DNA from: JAZNQN01 sp045656005 | GTDB taxonomy: Bacteria > Bacillota > Clostridia > UMGS1883 > UMGS1540 | Direction: 5' to 3' | Length of the DNA: 32,726 bases | Assembly: GCA_045656005.1 (NCBI GenBank) | Contig: JAZOQG010000015.1 | Span: forward strand, 1 to 32,726 | Shown here: piece by piece, positions 7,690 to 15,060 of the stretch | Layout: every line of letters starts with the position of its first letter | Numbering within the stretch: position 1 is the stretch's first letter | Notes under the pieces: model-generated | Seen by the model: the letters and a program-made list of their open reading frames with translations, nothing else | Told to the model about the DNA's origin: nothing | Databases searched by the model: none | Program-made: the position numbers and the translations under genes

Positions 7690-8523
7690 CTATCTCTGCT
7701 TACGACCTTTAACAATAAACTTGTTGCTCTGTTTGTTCTTCTTACGGGTTTTAAGACCAAGAGCAGGTTTACCCCAAGGAGTAACAGGGCTGGGCATACC
7801 GATAGGTGATTTACCCTCACCACCACCGTGCGGATGGTCATTAGGATTCATAACAACACCGCGGACTGTAGGACGGATACCCATGTGACGTTTTCTGCCG
7901 GCTTTACCGATAGAAATGTTTTCATGGTCGATGTTTCCAACCTGACCAATTGTAGCGATGCAGTTAAGTCTTACCATTCTAACCTCGCCGGAAGGAAGTC
8001 TTACCTGTGCGTACTCGCCTTCTTTAGCCATAAGCTGTGCACTGTTGCCGGCTGAGCGAACGAGCTGTCCGCCTTTTCCAGGTGAAAGCTCAATGTTGTG
8101 GATAAGTGTACCCACGGGGATAGAGCTTATAGGAAGTGCATTACCGGGTTTGATGTCTGCAGTAGCACTTGAGATAACAGTGTCACCGTCTGTAAGACCG
8201 TAAGGTGCGATGATGTATCTCTTTTCGCCGTCTTCATACTGAAGGAGAGCGATGTTAGCGCTTCTGTTAGGATCGTATTCGATACCGATAACAGTTGCAG
8301 GAATGTCAAATTTATTTCTTTTGAAATCGATAACTCTGTATTTCTGTTTGTTTCCGCCTCCGCGGTGACGAACAGTGATTCTACCGTATGAGTTTCTGCC
8401 GGCGTTTTTCTTCAAAGGTTCAAGCAATGAACGTTCAGGTGTTGTTTTAGTGATTTCATCAAACGCTGAAACGGTCATAAATCTGCGCGCCGGAGAAGTC
8501 GGTTTAAACTTTTTAATAGCCAA
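7690..8523 (-). CDS. rplB: 50S ribosomal protein L2, TTG start
   Basis: L2 is essential for subunit joining and for the peptidyl transferase centre. The 277 residues match the usual 274-277. The OB-fold half shows GRNSYGRITVRHRGGGNKQKYRVIDFKRN, and the C-terminal half has the histidine segment MNPNDHPHGGGEGKSPIG around residue 225-242, including the conserved functional histidine. The start is TTG GCT ATT AAA AAG, preceded by GAGGAGTGAG; the resulting MAIKKFKPTSPARR fits the family N terminus, so the rare start is well supported. Confidence 0.98.
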   Translation of the reverse strand: MAIKKFKPTSPARRFMTVSAFDEITKTTPERSLLEPLKKNAGRNSYGRITVRHRGGGNKQKYRVIDFKRNKFDIPATVIGIEYDPNRSANIALLQYEDGEKRYIIAPYGLTDGDTVISSATADIKPGNALPISSIPVGTLIHNIELSPGKGGQLVRSAGNSAQLMAKEGEYAQVRLPSGEVRMVRLNCIATIGQVGNIDHENISIGKAGRKRHMGIRPTVRGVVMNPNDHPHGGGEGKSPIGMPSPVTPWGKPALGLKTRKKNKQSNKFIVKGRKQR

Positions 8524-8544
8524 TTTTACTCACTCCTCACTTTA

Positions 8545-8841
8545 TTATATAAGACCCTCGAAGAATTCAATTGTTTTGCTGTCTTCTTTAAGTTTAACAA
8601 TTGCTTTTTTCCAGTCGGCTCTTTTGCCTTCGGTTCTGCCCATTCTCTTTGTTTTGCCGAGAACGTTTACAGTGTGAACGCTTTCAACCGAAACACCTGG
8701 GAATACTTCTTCAATAGCTTTTTTGATTTCTATTTTGTTAGCATCTTTAGCTACTTCGAAGGTATATTTTCTGTCAGCAAGCTGCTCCATGCTGTTTTCA
8801 GAAATTATGGGACGTACAATAATATCATGTGCGTTTGCCAT
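8545..8841 (-). CDS. rplW: 50S ribosomal protein L23
   Basis: L23 lies at the polypeptide exit and is the main docking site for trigger factor and SRP. The 98-residue protein has the IIVRPIISENSMEQL start, YTFEVAKDANKIEIKKAIEEVF helix region and the VNVLGKTKRMGRTEGKRADWKKAIV loop. The start overlaps the rplD stop by one base (TAATG), which suggests coupled translation. Confidence 0.98.
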   Translation of the reverse strand: MANAHDIIVRPIISENSMEQLADRKYTFEVAKDANKIEIKKAIEEVFPGVSVESVHTVNVLGKTKRMGRTEGKRADWKKAIVKLKEDSKTIEFFEGLI

Positions 8842-9464
8842 TATGCGTACACCTCCTCAAGTTTTGCGATAGCATCTTTTGCTACGATAAGATTGTCATG
8901 ATTTAAGATATCATAAACATTGAGCATTCCGACAAAGGAAGTGTCAACTCCGTAAATGTTTCTTGCGGAGAGATATACATTGTCGTCTTTGTCGCAGGTT
9001 ACGATAAGAGCTTTGGACTCGATACCGAGGTTTTTAAGAAGCTCGTTAACCTGTTTTGTTTTAATATCTTCGAATTTCAGCTCGTCAAGAACAAAAAGTT
9101 CGTTTCCGGAAAGTTTACCGCTGAGTGCTGAGCACATAGCAACTTTCTTTGTCTTTTTGTTTAAAGAGTAGCTGTAATCTCTGGGCTTTGGAGCGAACAC
9201 TATGCCGCCGCCTGTCCACTGGGGAGCTCTTGTGCTTCCCTGTCTTGCACGGCCTGTACCCTTCTGTCTGAAAGGCTTTGCACCGCCGCCGGAAACTTCG
9301 CTTCTTGTTTTAGCGCTCTGTGTTCCCTGTCTTTTGTTTGCAAGATGGTTAACTACAACATCGTGGAGAACTGCTTCGTTTACTTCCTGACCAAAAACTT
9401 TTTCGGAAAGTTCGATTTCTCCAGCTTTGCTGCCGTCCATTTTATATAAAACTGTTTTAGGCAT
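8841..9464 (-). CDS. rplD: 50S ribosomal protein L4
   Basis: L4 is an early 23S rRNA-binding protein that reaches the exit tunnel; in E. coli it also regulates the S10 operon through the leader. The 207-residue product has the long extended loop GGGAKPFRQKGTGRARQGS and PQWTGGGIVFAPKPRDYSY at about residues 60-98. The C-terminal Rossmann-like half ends with LEEVYA. Whether it regulates here is unknown; a long leader is present (see that entry). Confidence 0.98.
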   Translation of the reverse strand: MPKTVLYKMDGSKAGEIELSEKVFGQEVNEAVLHDVVVNHLANKRQGTQSAKTRSEVSGGGAKPFRQKGTGRARQGSTRAPQWTGGGIVFAPKPRDYSYSLNKKTKKVAMCSALSGKLSGNELFVLDELKFEDIKTKQVNELLKNLGIESKALIVTCDKDDNVYLSARNIYGVDTSFVGMLNVYDILNHDNLIVAKDAIAKLEEVYA

Positions 9465-9483
9465 TTGCTATATCCTCCTTTCC

Positions 9484-10113
9484 TTACGCTTTAACCGCAT
9501 TTTTAACTGTTACATAGCCGCCTCTTGGTCCCGGAACTGCGCCTTTAACGAGAAGAAGATTTCTCTCAGCATCAACTCTTACAACGTCGAGGTTCTGAAC
9601 TGTAACTTTTTCAACACCCATGTGTCCGGGGAGCTTTTTACCCTTCATAACTTTTGAAGGAGTTGAACATGCACCCATGGAACCGGGGCCTCTGTGATAT
9701 TTGGAACCGTGAGCCATAGGACCGCGATGTGTTCCAAATCTCTTTACGGTACCTGCGTAACCGTGACCTTTTGATGTACCAGTAACGTCGATTTTGTCGC
9801 CTTCTGCGAAAACATCAACTGCAATAACATCTCCAAGGTTAAGTTCTGCTGCATTGTCGAGCTTGAATTCTTTTAAAATTCTTGTAGGCTCAACACCTGC
9901 TTTTGCAAAATGACCTTTTTCTGGTTTTGTAACTCTTTTCGCTTTCTTAAGCGAGAAGCCCAGCTGAACTGCTTCATAACCGTCAGTTTCAACTGTTTTC
10001 TTCTGAACTACGGGACATGGACCTGCTTCAATTACAGTAACAGGAACCAATTTGCCCTCAGGTGAAAAAATCTGAGTCATACCGATTTTCTTACCTATAA
10101 TTGCCTTATTCAT
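9484..10113 (-). CDS. rplC: 50S ribosomal protein L3
   Basis: L3 is one of two proteins that start large-subunit assembly and its loop reaches the peptidyl transferase centre. The 209 residues start with AIIGKKIGMTQIF and contain TGTSKGHGYAGTVKRFGTHRG, then HGSKYHRGPGSMGACSTPSKV around residues 135-155, which is the central loop. Gly-rich VKGAVPGPRGGYV lies near the C terminus. GGAGGAAACAA precedes the ATG. The rpsJ-rplC gap upstream holds a tandem hairpin pair. Confidence 0.98.
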   Translation of the reverse strand: MNKAIIGKKIGMTQIFSPEGKLVPVTVIEAGPCPVVQKKTVETDGYEAVQLGFSLKKAKRVTKPEKGHFAKAGVEPTRILKEFKLDNAAELNLGDVIAVDVFAEGDKIDVTGTSKGHGYAGTVKRFGTHRGPMAHGSKYHRGPGSMGACSTPSKVMKGKKLPGHMGVEKVTVQNLDVVRVDAERNLLLVKGAVPGPRGGYVTVKNAVKA

Positions 10114-10125
10114 GATTTGTTTCCT

Positions 10126-10197
10126 CCTTATTGGTTATTGGTTGGCACACCGCCAACATTACCTTACCGGTTAATTGGTTGACCCTCTGTCAACATT
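10126..10197 (-). repeat. Tandem 35-36 nt hairpin repeat between rpsJ and rplC
   Basis: Two adjacent units, 10126-10160 and 10162-10197, align along their whole length (both read CCTTA..GGTTA..TTGGTTG..C, five loop bases, G.CAACATT on the plus strand). Each centres on a six-base inverted repeat: GTTGGC/GCCAAC in one and GTTGAC/GTCAAC in the other, with different loops (ACACC and CCTCT). One stem position differs as G-C in one copy and A-T in the other, so pairing is kept. On the mRNA these sit between the rpsJ stop and the rplC ribosome binding site. Function is unknown; RNA processing, stability or control of rplC translation are options. Confidence 0.8.
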
Positions 10198-10204
10198 GAC
10201 CTAC

Positions 10205-10531
10205 TTACTTCGCACCTTTGTTCATAAGCTTGATTTCAATGCTTACGCCCGCAGGAACTTCAAGACGACCAAGCGCTTCAGCAGTTTTAGCTGTTGGAGA
10301 ACTGATATCAATAAGTCTCTTATGAGTTCTCATTTCAAACTGCTCACGGGAATCCTTGTACTTGTGTACCGCACGCAAAATTGTGATAACTTCTTTTTCT
10401 GTTGGCAACGGAATAGGTCCTGACACAGACGAACCTGTTCTCTTTGCTGTTTCAACAATTTTTTCTGCGGACTGATCAAGCAGTGCATGGTCATACGCTT
10501 TTAAACGTATTCTGATTTTCTGTTTTGCCAT
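10205..10531 (-). CDS. rpsJ: 30S ribosomal protein S10
   Basis: S10 belongs to the 30S head and, as NusE, pairs with NusB in antitermination and links NusG to the ribosome. The 108-residue protein starts AKQKIRIRLKAYDHALLDQSA and has the long loop segment KRTGSSVSGPIPLPTEKE near residues 30-47, both diagnostic, and ends EIKLMNKGAK-like. ATG follows TAGGAGGCGAGATT. It is the first gene of the operon, with a leader of about 315 nt. Confidence 0.98.
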   Translation of the reverse strand: MAKQKIRIRLKAYDHALLDQSAEKIVETAKRTGSSVSGPIPLPTEKEVITILRAVHKYKDSREQFEMRTHKRLIDISSPTAKTAEALGRLEVPAGVSIEIKLMNKGAK

Positions 10532-10847
10532 AATCTCGCCTCCTAAATAAAGTATTTCGGGTTTTTACCCTTATTTAATTGACACGCCGACAGACGAGAA
10601 ATACTGTACACAGTGCCGTGTGTTTCACGGCTTTACAATTTTAAACCCAGCTTACACCTATATGGCATAACTGGGCACTCAAGACGTGGCAGGACTTATG
10701 CACCGTAGAAATTGGCACACAGTTTCCCCTCCTATGCATCTTTTGTACAGTGACTGTCGCCCGGTTTCAAGAATCGGACATTCTCCATGGAAAAACCCGG
10801 CGCACTTGCCGGCAACCTCCCACTTCATCGTATGTCATGTCACAGCA
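10532..10847 (-). promoter_or_regulatory. Long structured 5' leader of the S10 operon
   Basis: This gene-free stretch lies between the predicted transcription start and rpsJ. Read on the minus strand it holds several foldable segments: CCGGC/GCCGG with a six-base loop; CCCAG/CTGGG around a 20-base interior; GCCGTG/CACGGC with loop AAACA; and GGGT/ACCC with loop AAAA. Just before the rpsJ ribosome binding site, AGTATTTC can pair with GAAATACT about 40 bases later, while TAAATAA can pair with TTATTTA; these two stems cross, so they are alternatives or a pseudoknot. This suggests a regulatory leader, perhaps for feedback by a ribosomal protein. I do not assign it to a known family. Confidence 0.7.
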
Positions 10848-10853
10848 AAAACT

Positions 10854-10882
10854 ATTATAATACATTTTTTTCTAAATTGCAA
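10854..10882 (-). promoter_or_regulatory. S10 operon promoter
   Basis: On the minus strand, -35 TTGCAA (10877-10882) and a perfect -10 TATAAT (10854-10859) are separated by 17 bases. An A/T-rich tract lies just upstream of the -35, resembling an UP element as expected for a strong ribosomal promoter. Start of transcription is expected near 10847. Confidence 0.88.
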
Positions 10883-10926
10883 GAGTTTTTTAAAATTTTT
10901 TTAAAAATTTTTTCAAGCCTTAAAAA

Positions 10927-11343
10927 TCACGATTTTCTTATGCTTTTTTCTCCGCAGACACGGCATGTAACCTCGATTTTTCCTTTTCCTTTCGGAACTC
11001 TTAAAAGAGCCTTGCACTTTGTGCATTTGAAATAGCGGTGAGTTGTTCGCTCTCTCCAGATTTTCTTTTTAAGGTCAATCCATTTTGTAAACTTATTTTT
11101 TATTTCGTGATACTTGTAAAGTTCTTTTCTTCTCCCACCTATATTTTTAGAAAAACATCTTATATAGGTAAGAACAAGCAAAAGAATAAATCCAAAATAG
11201 AAAAATCTTAAATATGGTAAGTTTGACAGGAAAAGACATACTATAGCACCTATAAGCATTGCCTTTGAAAGAGCATCAGTACCATATCTCCCCTGCATAA
11301 AATTTGAAAATCTTAATCTCATATTATAAAAAAAGTTTCTCAT
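10927..11343 (-). CDS. Uncharacterised membrane protein with C-terminal zinc ribbon
   Basis: I do not recognise a function. The 138-residue product has a basic N terminus with FMQGRYGTDALSKA (residues 15-28), two hydrophobic segments at about 28-42 and 46-62, a long basic stretch, and then C107-x2-C110 and C127-x2-C130, spaced as a zinc ribbon. The likely topology is two membrane passes with the ribbon in the cytoplasm. The start is the ATG five bases after GGAGG; an in-frame TTG four codons earlier overlaps that site and is unlikely. It has its own promoter and lies directly upstream of the S10 promoter, so S10 expression does not depend on it. Confidence 0.85.
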   Translation of the reverse strand: MRNFFYNMRLRFSNFMQGRYGTDALSKAMLIGAIVCLFLSNLPYLRFFYFGFILLLVLTYIRCFSKNIGGRRKELYKYHEIKNKFTKWIDLKKKIWRERTTHRYFKCTKCKALLRVPKGKGKIEVTCRVCGEKSIRKS

Positions 11344-11373
11344 GACATCCTCCAAAACTTTGTACTATAACAT

Positions 11374-11402
11374 ATATTATATGTAGAAACTTTTTTTGTC
11401 AA
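11374..11402 (-). promoter_or_regulatory. Promoter of the zinc-ribbon membrane protein gene
   Basis: On the minus strand TTGACA (11397-11402) is followed after 17 bases by TAATAT (11374-11379); a perfect TATAAT also overlaps at 11376-11381 with 15-base spacing. The predicted start lies about 25 bases before the GGAGG site of the gene. Confidence 0.75.
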
Positions 11403-11446
11403 TACAAATAAGACATTGTTTACACTTTCGTAAAACCTTCGGCTTG

Positions 11447-11690
11447 ATAAAATAGCCCAGACCACAAAAAGGCAAATTTAAAAATTAAAAAATCTTATTT
11501 GTACATACAATTATTAATTAACTGTATGAAGTGAATTTTGCAAATTCACTCTTATTATCCGCCTTTGTGTTATAAACGAAATTCCCCTCTCGAAGTATCT
11601 ATATACATCTTCGGAGAAATTTCGTTCATTCTAAGCTATTTTCTCTTCGCCTCCCTTTGACTTCAATAAAACAGCACCGACCACAAAAAG
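11447..11690 (-). repeat. Hairpin-rich intergenic repeat bounded by two copies of a 26 bp core
   Basis: No gene is seen from 11403 to 11689. A core reading CTTTTTGTGGTC, K G K GCT, R TTTTAT on the minus strand occurs twice in the same direction, at 11447-11476 and 11665-11690. Between them lie three inverted repeats: CATACA/TGTATG (11504-11528), GTGAATTT/AAATTCAC with a 3-base loop (11531-11549) and a long stem AACGAAATT/AATTTCGTT with an inner CGAAG/CTTCG part (11575-11626). A related core copy lies at 27882-27912. The layout suggests a dispersed noncoding element, perhaps a remnant of a non-autonomous mobile element. Short open frames here look spurious. Confidence 0.65.
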
Positions 11691-11717
11691 AAAAACCGCC
11701 ATTTTAAAATGACGGTT
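11690..11717 (-). terminator. Rho-independent terminator of galE
   Basis: Eight bases after the galE stop, AACCGTCATT and AATGGCGGTT form a 10-base-pair stem (one G-U pair) with loop TTAA, followed on the minus strand by TTTTTC. It should end the transcript that carries galE. Confidence 0.88.
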
Positions 11718-11724
11718 TAAAATA

Positions 11725-12732
11725 TTAATCAACAAAATGATTTTTCGCAAAGTTCCAGGCATCAGCACACATTTCGTCAATGCCATACTGTGCTTTCCAT
11801 CCGAGTTCATCAAGAGCCTTCTTCGGGTCTGCAAAGCATTTTGCAATATCACCGGGGCGGCGCGGTACTATTTTGTAAGTAACCTTTTTGCCGCTCGCTT
11901 TTTCAAATGCCGCAACAACCTGCAAAACGCTGTAACCATTGCCTGTTCCAAGGTTGTAGGTAAACACACCCTTGTCACCCTTTGCAAGTTTCTCTACGGC
12001 ATGAACGTGACCAATGCTTAAATCCACAACGTGAATGTAGTCACGAACACCTGTGCCGTCAACTGTCGGGTAATCGTTTCCAAATACTCCGAGACACGGG
12101 AGCTGTCCCGTTGCAACCTTTGCAACGTAGGGCAACAGGTTGTTGGGAATTCCATTGGGGTCCTCGCCGATAAGTCCGCTTTTGTGTGCGCCGATGGGGT
12201 TAAAGTAACGAAGAAGAACAATTCCCCACTCCTCGTCAGAAACAAACACGTCTCTTAAAATATCTTCTATCATCAACTTTGTACTTCCGTAAGGATTTGT
12301 TGTGTGAAGCGGAAAATCCTCTTTAATCGGTACAGACGCAGGGTCTCCGTAAACAGTTGCAGAAGAACTGAATACTATGTTTTTGCAACCATGTTCTGCC
12401 ATTTCCTCACAAAGTACCAATGTGCTCAAAATATTGTTGTGATAATATTTCATTGGAATGGAAACAGATTCTCCAACTGCCTTAAGTCCTGCAAAGTGAA
12501 TTACGCAAGAGATTTCATTCTCGTCAAATATTTTCTTAACTTTGTCTCTTTCGCAAAGGTCTGCCTCGTAAAACTTAAAATCTTTTCCTGTGATTTTTTT
12601 AATATTGTCAAGTGCTTCTGGCTTTGAATTTGAAAAGTTGTCAACCACAACTATATCATACCCTCTGTCAAGAAGCTCAACACATGTGTGCGAACCGATA
12701 TATCCGGCACCGCCTGTTACTAAAATTTTCAT
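11725..12732 (-). CDS. galE: UDP-glucose 4-epimerase
   Basis: GalE interconverts UDP-glucose and UDP-galactose for galactose use and for sugar donors of cell-surface glycans. It is an extended short-chain dehydrogenase of 335 residues, the normal size. The NAD-binding GGAGYIGSH lies at residues 7-15, D31 follows the second strand, the catalytic SSS lies near 122-124 and Y148-x3-K152 (YGSTK) is intact. The C-terminal substrate region contains NLGTGNGYSVLQV and RRPGDIAKCFAD, typical of GalE. AGGAG precedes the ATG. It starts 15 bases after the deacetylase gene stop, so the two are probably co-transcribed. Confidence 0.95.
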   Translation of the reverse strand: MKILVTGGAGYIGSHTCVELLDRGYDIVVVDNFSNSKPEALDNIKKITGKDFKFYEADLCERDKVKKIFDENEISCVIHFAGLKAVGESVSIPMKYYHNNILSTLVLCEEMAEHGCKNIVFSSSATVYGDPASVPIKEDFPLHTTNPYGSTKLMIEDILRDVFVSDEEWGIVLLRYFNPIGAHKSGLIGEDPNGIPNNLLPYVAKVATGQLPCLGVFGNDYPTVDGTGVRDYIHVVDLSIGHVHAVEKLAKGDKGVFTYNLGTGNGYSVLQVVAAFEKASGKKVTYKIVPRRPGDIAKCFADPKKALDELGWKAQYGIDEMCADAWNFAKNHFVD

Positions 12733-12747
12733 AATTAATCTCCTTTT

Positions 12748-13539
12748 TTAAAATCTTAATGTCTTTCCTGCTTTTATTTCTACTGCCTCACCATCACGAT
12801 TTACCCATACATCTATCGCAGATGGATTTGTTATTATATCATTGTCAACTGAAATTATAAGATTTTTCAGCGCCGTCACATAATCATAAATTTCAATGTT
12901 TGTGGCATACCATATATCATCTCTTCCGCCGAGTTTCTCACAAAGCTCTTCCATCATATCCCAGTTGTTGTCATTGTCAAATTCGTAAGAATGTCCCCAT
13001 ATATAAAGGAGATATCCCGCCTGATACTTCCAGTTTAAAAATCTCTCAGCCTGAGCCGGAGCATCTTTGTGGTGACATGTCGGATGCCATTTGAGGAAAT
13101 CGTCAGGTATTTTCCATGCATTTGTGTTTTGGGTTGTTCTTGAATACACAATGCCGCATGAATGAAGTGCATCACATACTTCATCATTGTATGCTCCGTT
13201 TGCATAGCTCATACCCCTTACGGGATAACCTATCCATTTTTCCAAAGTTCGTCTGTCCTCCAAAACCTCCTGCACCATATTCTGCGGAGGAATTTTTGTT
13301 AAAGTGTGATGCTCCACACCATGAACCGCAACCTCATGTCCCTTATAAAGTTCCTTCATTTCTTCGGGCTGTACCTTTCGCTCTTTGTTTTCGCAAAGCC
13401 CTGAATTTATATGAAATGTTCCTTTAATTCCATATTTATTAAAAATTTCTACAAGTCTTCTGTCAAAAATCGTTCCGTCGTCATAGCTCATTGTAAGAGC
13501 TTTCTTTTTTCCGCCAGGAAATAAATCAAATTTTATCAT
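12748..13539 (-). CDS. Polysaccharide deacetylase family protein (NodB-like)
   Basis: The 263-residue protein has the carbohydrate esterase 4 / NodB fold signatures: TMSYDDG at residues 16-22 (motif 1, D20 and D21), HGVEHHTL at 73-80 (motif 2, with the H-x3-H metal pair H73/H77 and also H78) and RGMSYANGAY near 108-117 (motif 3 region, lacking the usual RxPY proline). Such enzymes remove acetyl groups from amino sugars using a divalent metal. No signal peptide is seen, so it may act in the cytoplasm, which is unusual for cell-wall deacetylases. The true substrate is unknown. It lies 32 bases after znuB and 15 before galE. Confidence 0.82.
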   Translation of the reverse strand: MIKFDLFPGGKKKALTMSYDDGTIFDRRLVEIFNKYGIKGTFHINSGLCENKERKVQPEEMKELYKGHEVAVHGVEHHTLTKIPPQNMVQEVLEDRRTLEKWIGYPVRGMSYANGAYNDEVCDALHSCGIVYSRTTQNTNAWKIPDDFLKWHPTCHHKDAPAQAERFLNWKYQAGYLLYIWGHSYEFDNDNNWDMMEELCEKLGGRDDIWYATNIEIYDYVTALKNLIISVDNDIITNPSAIDVWVNRDGEAVEIKAGKTLRF

Positions 13540-13571
13540 AGAATCACCACCGCATATATTTTACATCATTT

Positions 13572-14405
13572 TTATCTTTTTGTAAAGAACTTAAAAGTAG
13601 ATTTTGAAAAAATCCAAAATATTATAAATACAAAAAGATTTGCCGCAACAATTGCAGCACCTGTGGGAATTTCAGTAATATATGATAAAATCATTCCGAA
13701 AACAAAACAAGCAACCGATACTACCGCAGAAGAAATTATAACATTTTTAAATGTTTTAAAAACACGCATGGAAGTCACCGCAGGAAAAACTATAAGGCTT
13801 GATATTAAAAGTGTTCCCATCATTCTCATTCCGATTACAATTGTAATTGCAGTAAGAAAAGCTAAAAGCATATTAAATTTTTCGCTGTTAAAGCCTGCAG
13901 CTTTTGAAAACTCGCTGTCAAAAGTAACGGCAAAAAGTTTATTATAAAATAAAATAAAAAGAACGATAACCAACAGAGCAAGCACCAGACTTATATAAAC
14001 ATCGCTCTCGCTCATAGCAAGTATGCTTCCGAACATAAGGCTCTCCACACTTGTATTAAGTCCTCCCGATAAAGAGGAAATTATAACACCTGCCGATAAA
14101 GCCGAGGTTGATATAAGCGCAATAGCCGCATCACTTTTCATGGTACTGCTTTTTGTTATTTTCAAAAGTATAAATGCTGCTAAAATCATTATTGGTGCCG
14201 AAACCAAAACGGGGCTTACACCGAGCGCTACCGCAATAGTAATCGTTCCAAAACCCACATGTGAAAGCCCGTCACCAATCATACTGTAGCGACGAAGCAC
14301 AAGGCTTACTCCAAGCAGAGCCGCACAAAGGGATATAAGTACACCCACCATCATTGCCCTTATTAAAAAAGGATAAGTAAATATTTCAAAAATTTCGTCA
14401 ATCAT
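13572..14405 (-). CDS. znuB: ABC metal transporter permease, ZnuB/MntB family
   Basis: This is the membrane subunit of a cluster C metal ABC transporter (Zn2+ or Mn2+). The 277 residues form about eight or nine hydrophobic segments. Family segments include GVSLVLRRYSMIGDGLSHVGFG near residues 32-53, and GMRMMGTLLISSLIVFPAVTSMR near 192-214. The start overlaps the end of the ATPase gene by eight bases, so the two are likely coupled. The C terminus is rich in basic and aromatic residues. Zinc is favoured over manganese only by the operon context, so the symbol is tentative. Confidence 0.88.
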   Translation of the reverse strand: MIDEIFEIFTYPFLIRAMMVGVLISLCAALLGVSLVLRRYSMIGDGLSHVGFGTITIAVALGVSPVLVSAPIMILAAFILLKITKSSTMKSDAAIALISTSALSAGVIISSLSGGLNTSVESLMFGSILAMSESDVYISLVLALLVIVLFILFYNKLFAVTFDSEFSKAAGFNSEKFNMLLAFLTAITIVIGMRMMGTLLISSLIVFPAVTSMRVFKTFKNVIISSAVVSVACFVFGMILSYITEIPTGAAIVAANLFVFIIFWIFSKSTFKFFTKR

Positions 14406-15060
14406 TTTGCCCCTGCCCTTTTATAAAAGTTTCCGCATCACCGAAAAAATAATCTCTGTTTTTAAAAACGAGTACCTTGTTTGAAAATTTTAATGCATTT
14501 TTACTGTCATGAGAAATCATGATAATAGTTGTCCCTTTTTTGTTAAGGTCGCAAAGTATCTCGTAAAAACTTTCGGTAATATCTTCGTCAAGAGATGCTA
14601 TCGGCTCATCAAGCACTAAAAGTTCTTCTCCTGCGCAAAGTGCTCTTGCTAAAAGCACTCTTTGCCTCTGCCCTCCCGACAGTTCACGGAAGCACATATT
14701 TTTTATGTCGGAAATTCCGAGTTTCTCCATTTTTGAAAGAGCCTCTCTCTTTTGTTCTTTGCTATAAAAAAGACCTGCTTTTTTCACAAAGCCTGACATA
14801 ACAATTTCCATTGCACTCGCAGGAAAATCACTTTGCACAGGCGGAAGCTGCGGAACATACCCAACACCGCCCGAAATTTTTTTTTCTATCTTTCCGCCGC
14901 TTATTTTGGAAAGCCCTAAAATCCCCTTCACAAGGCTTGATTTTCCGCATCCGTTCTCTCCTAAAATTGTAAGAAAATCTCCTATTTTAACAGAAAAAGA
15001 AACATTTTCCAAAACTGTAAACATGCCATATTTAATTGTAACGTTTTCGCATTTAATCAT
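14398..15060 (-). CDS. znuC: ABC metal transporter ATP-binding protein
   Basis: The 220-residue ATPase powers the metal transporter. It shows Walker A GENGCGKSS (residues 34-42), a Q-loop in GYVPQLPP, the signature LSGGQRQRV, Walker B LLVLDEP with ASLDED D-loop, and the switch histidine in MISHDS. All ABC elements are intact and match the short ZnuC/MntA class. Its start overlaps the end of the binding-protein gene by eight bases and its end overlaps the permease start. Confidence 0.92.
   Translation of the reverse strand: MIKCENVTIKYGMFTVLENVSFSVKIGDFLTILGENGCGKSSLVKGILGLSKISGGKIEKKISGGVGYVPQLPPVQSDFPASAMEIVMSGFVKKAGLFYSKEQKREALSKMEKLGISDIKNMCFRELSGGQRQRVLLARALCAGEELLVLDEPIASLDEDITESFYEILCDLNKKGTTIIMISHDSKNALKFSNKVLVFKNRDYFFGDAETFIKGQGQND

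Noticed and set aside
11631..11852. A minus-strand frame overlapping the 3' end of galE
   Set aside because: It is in another frame of galE, crosses the galE terminator and has no ribosome binding site; its hydrophobic tail is the repeat core read as protein.
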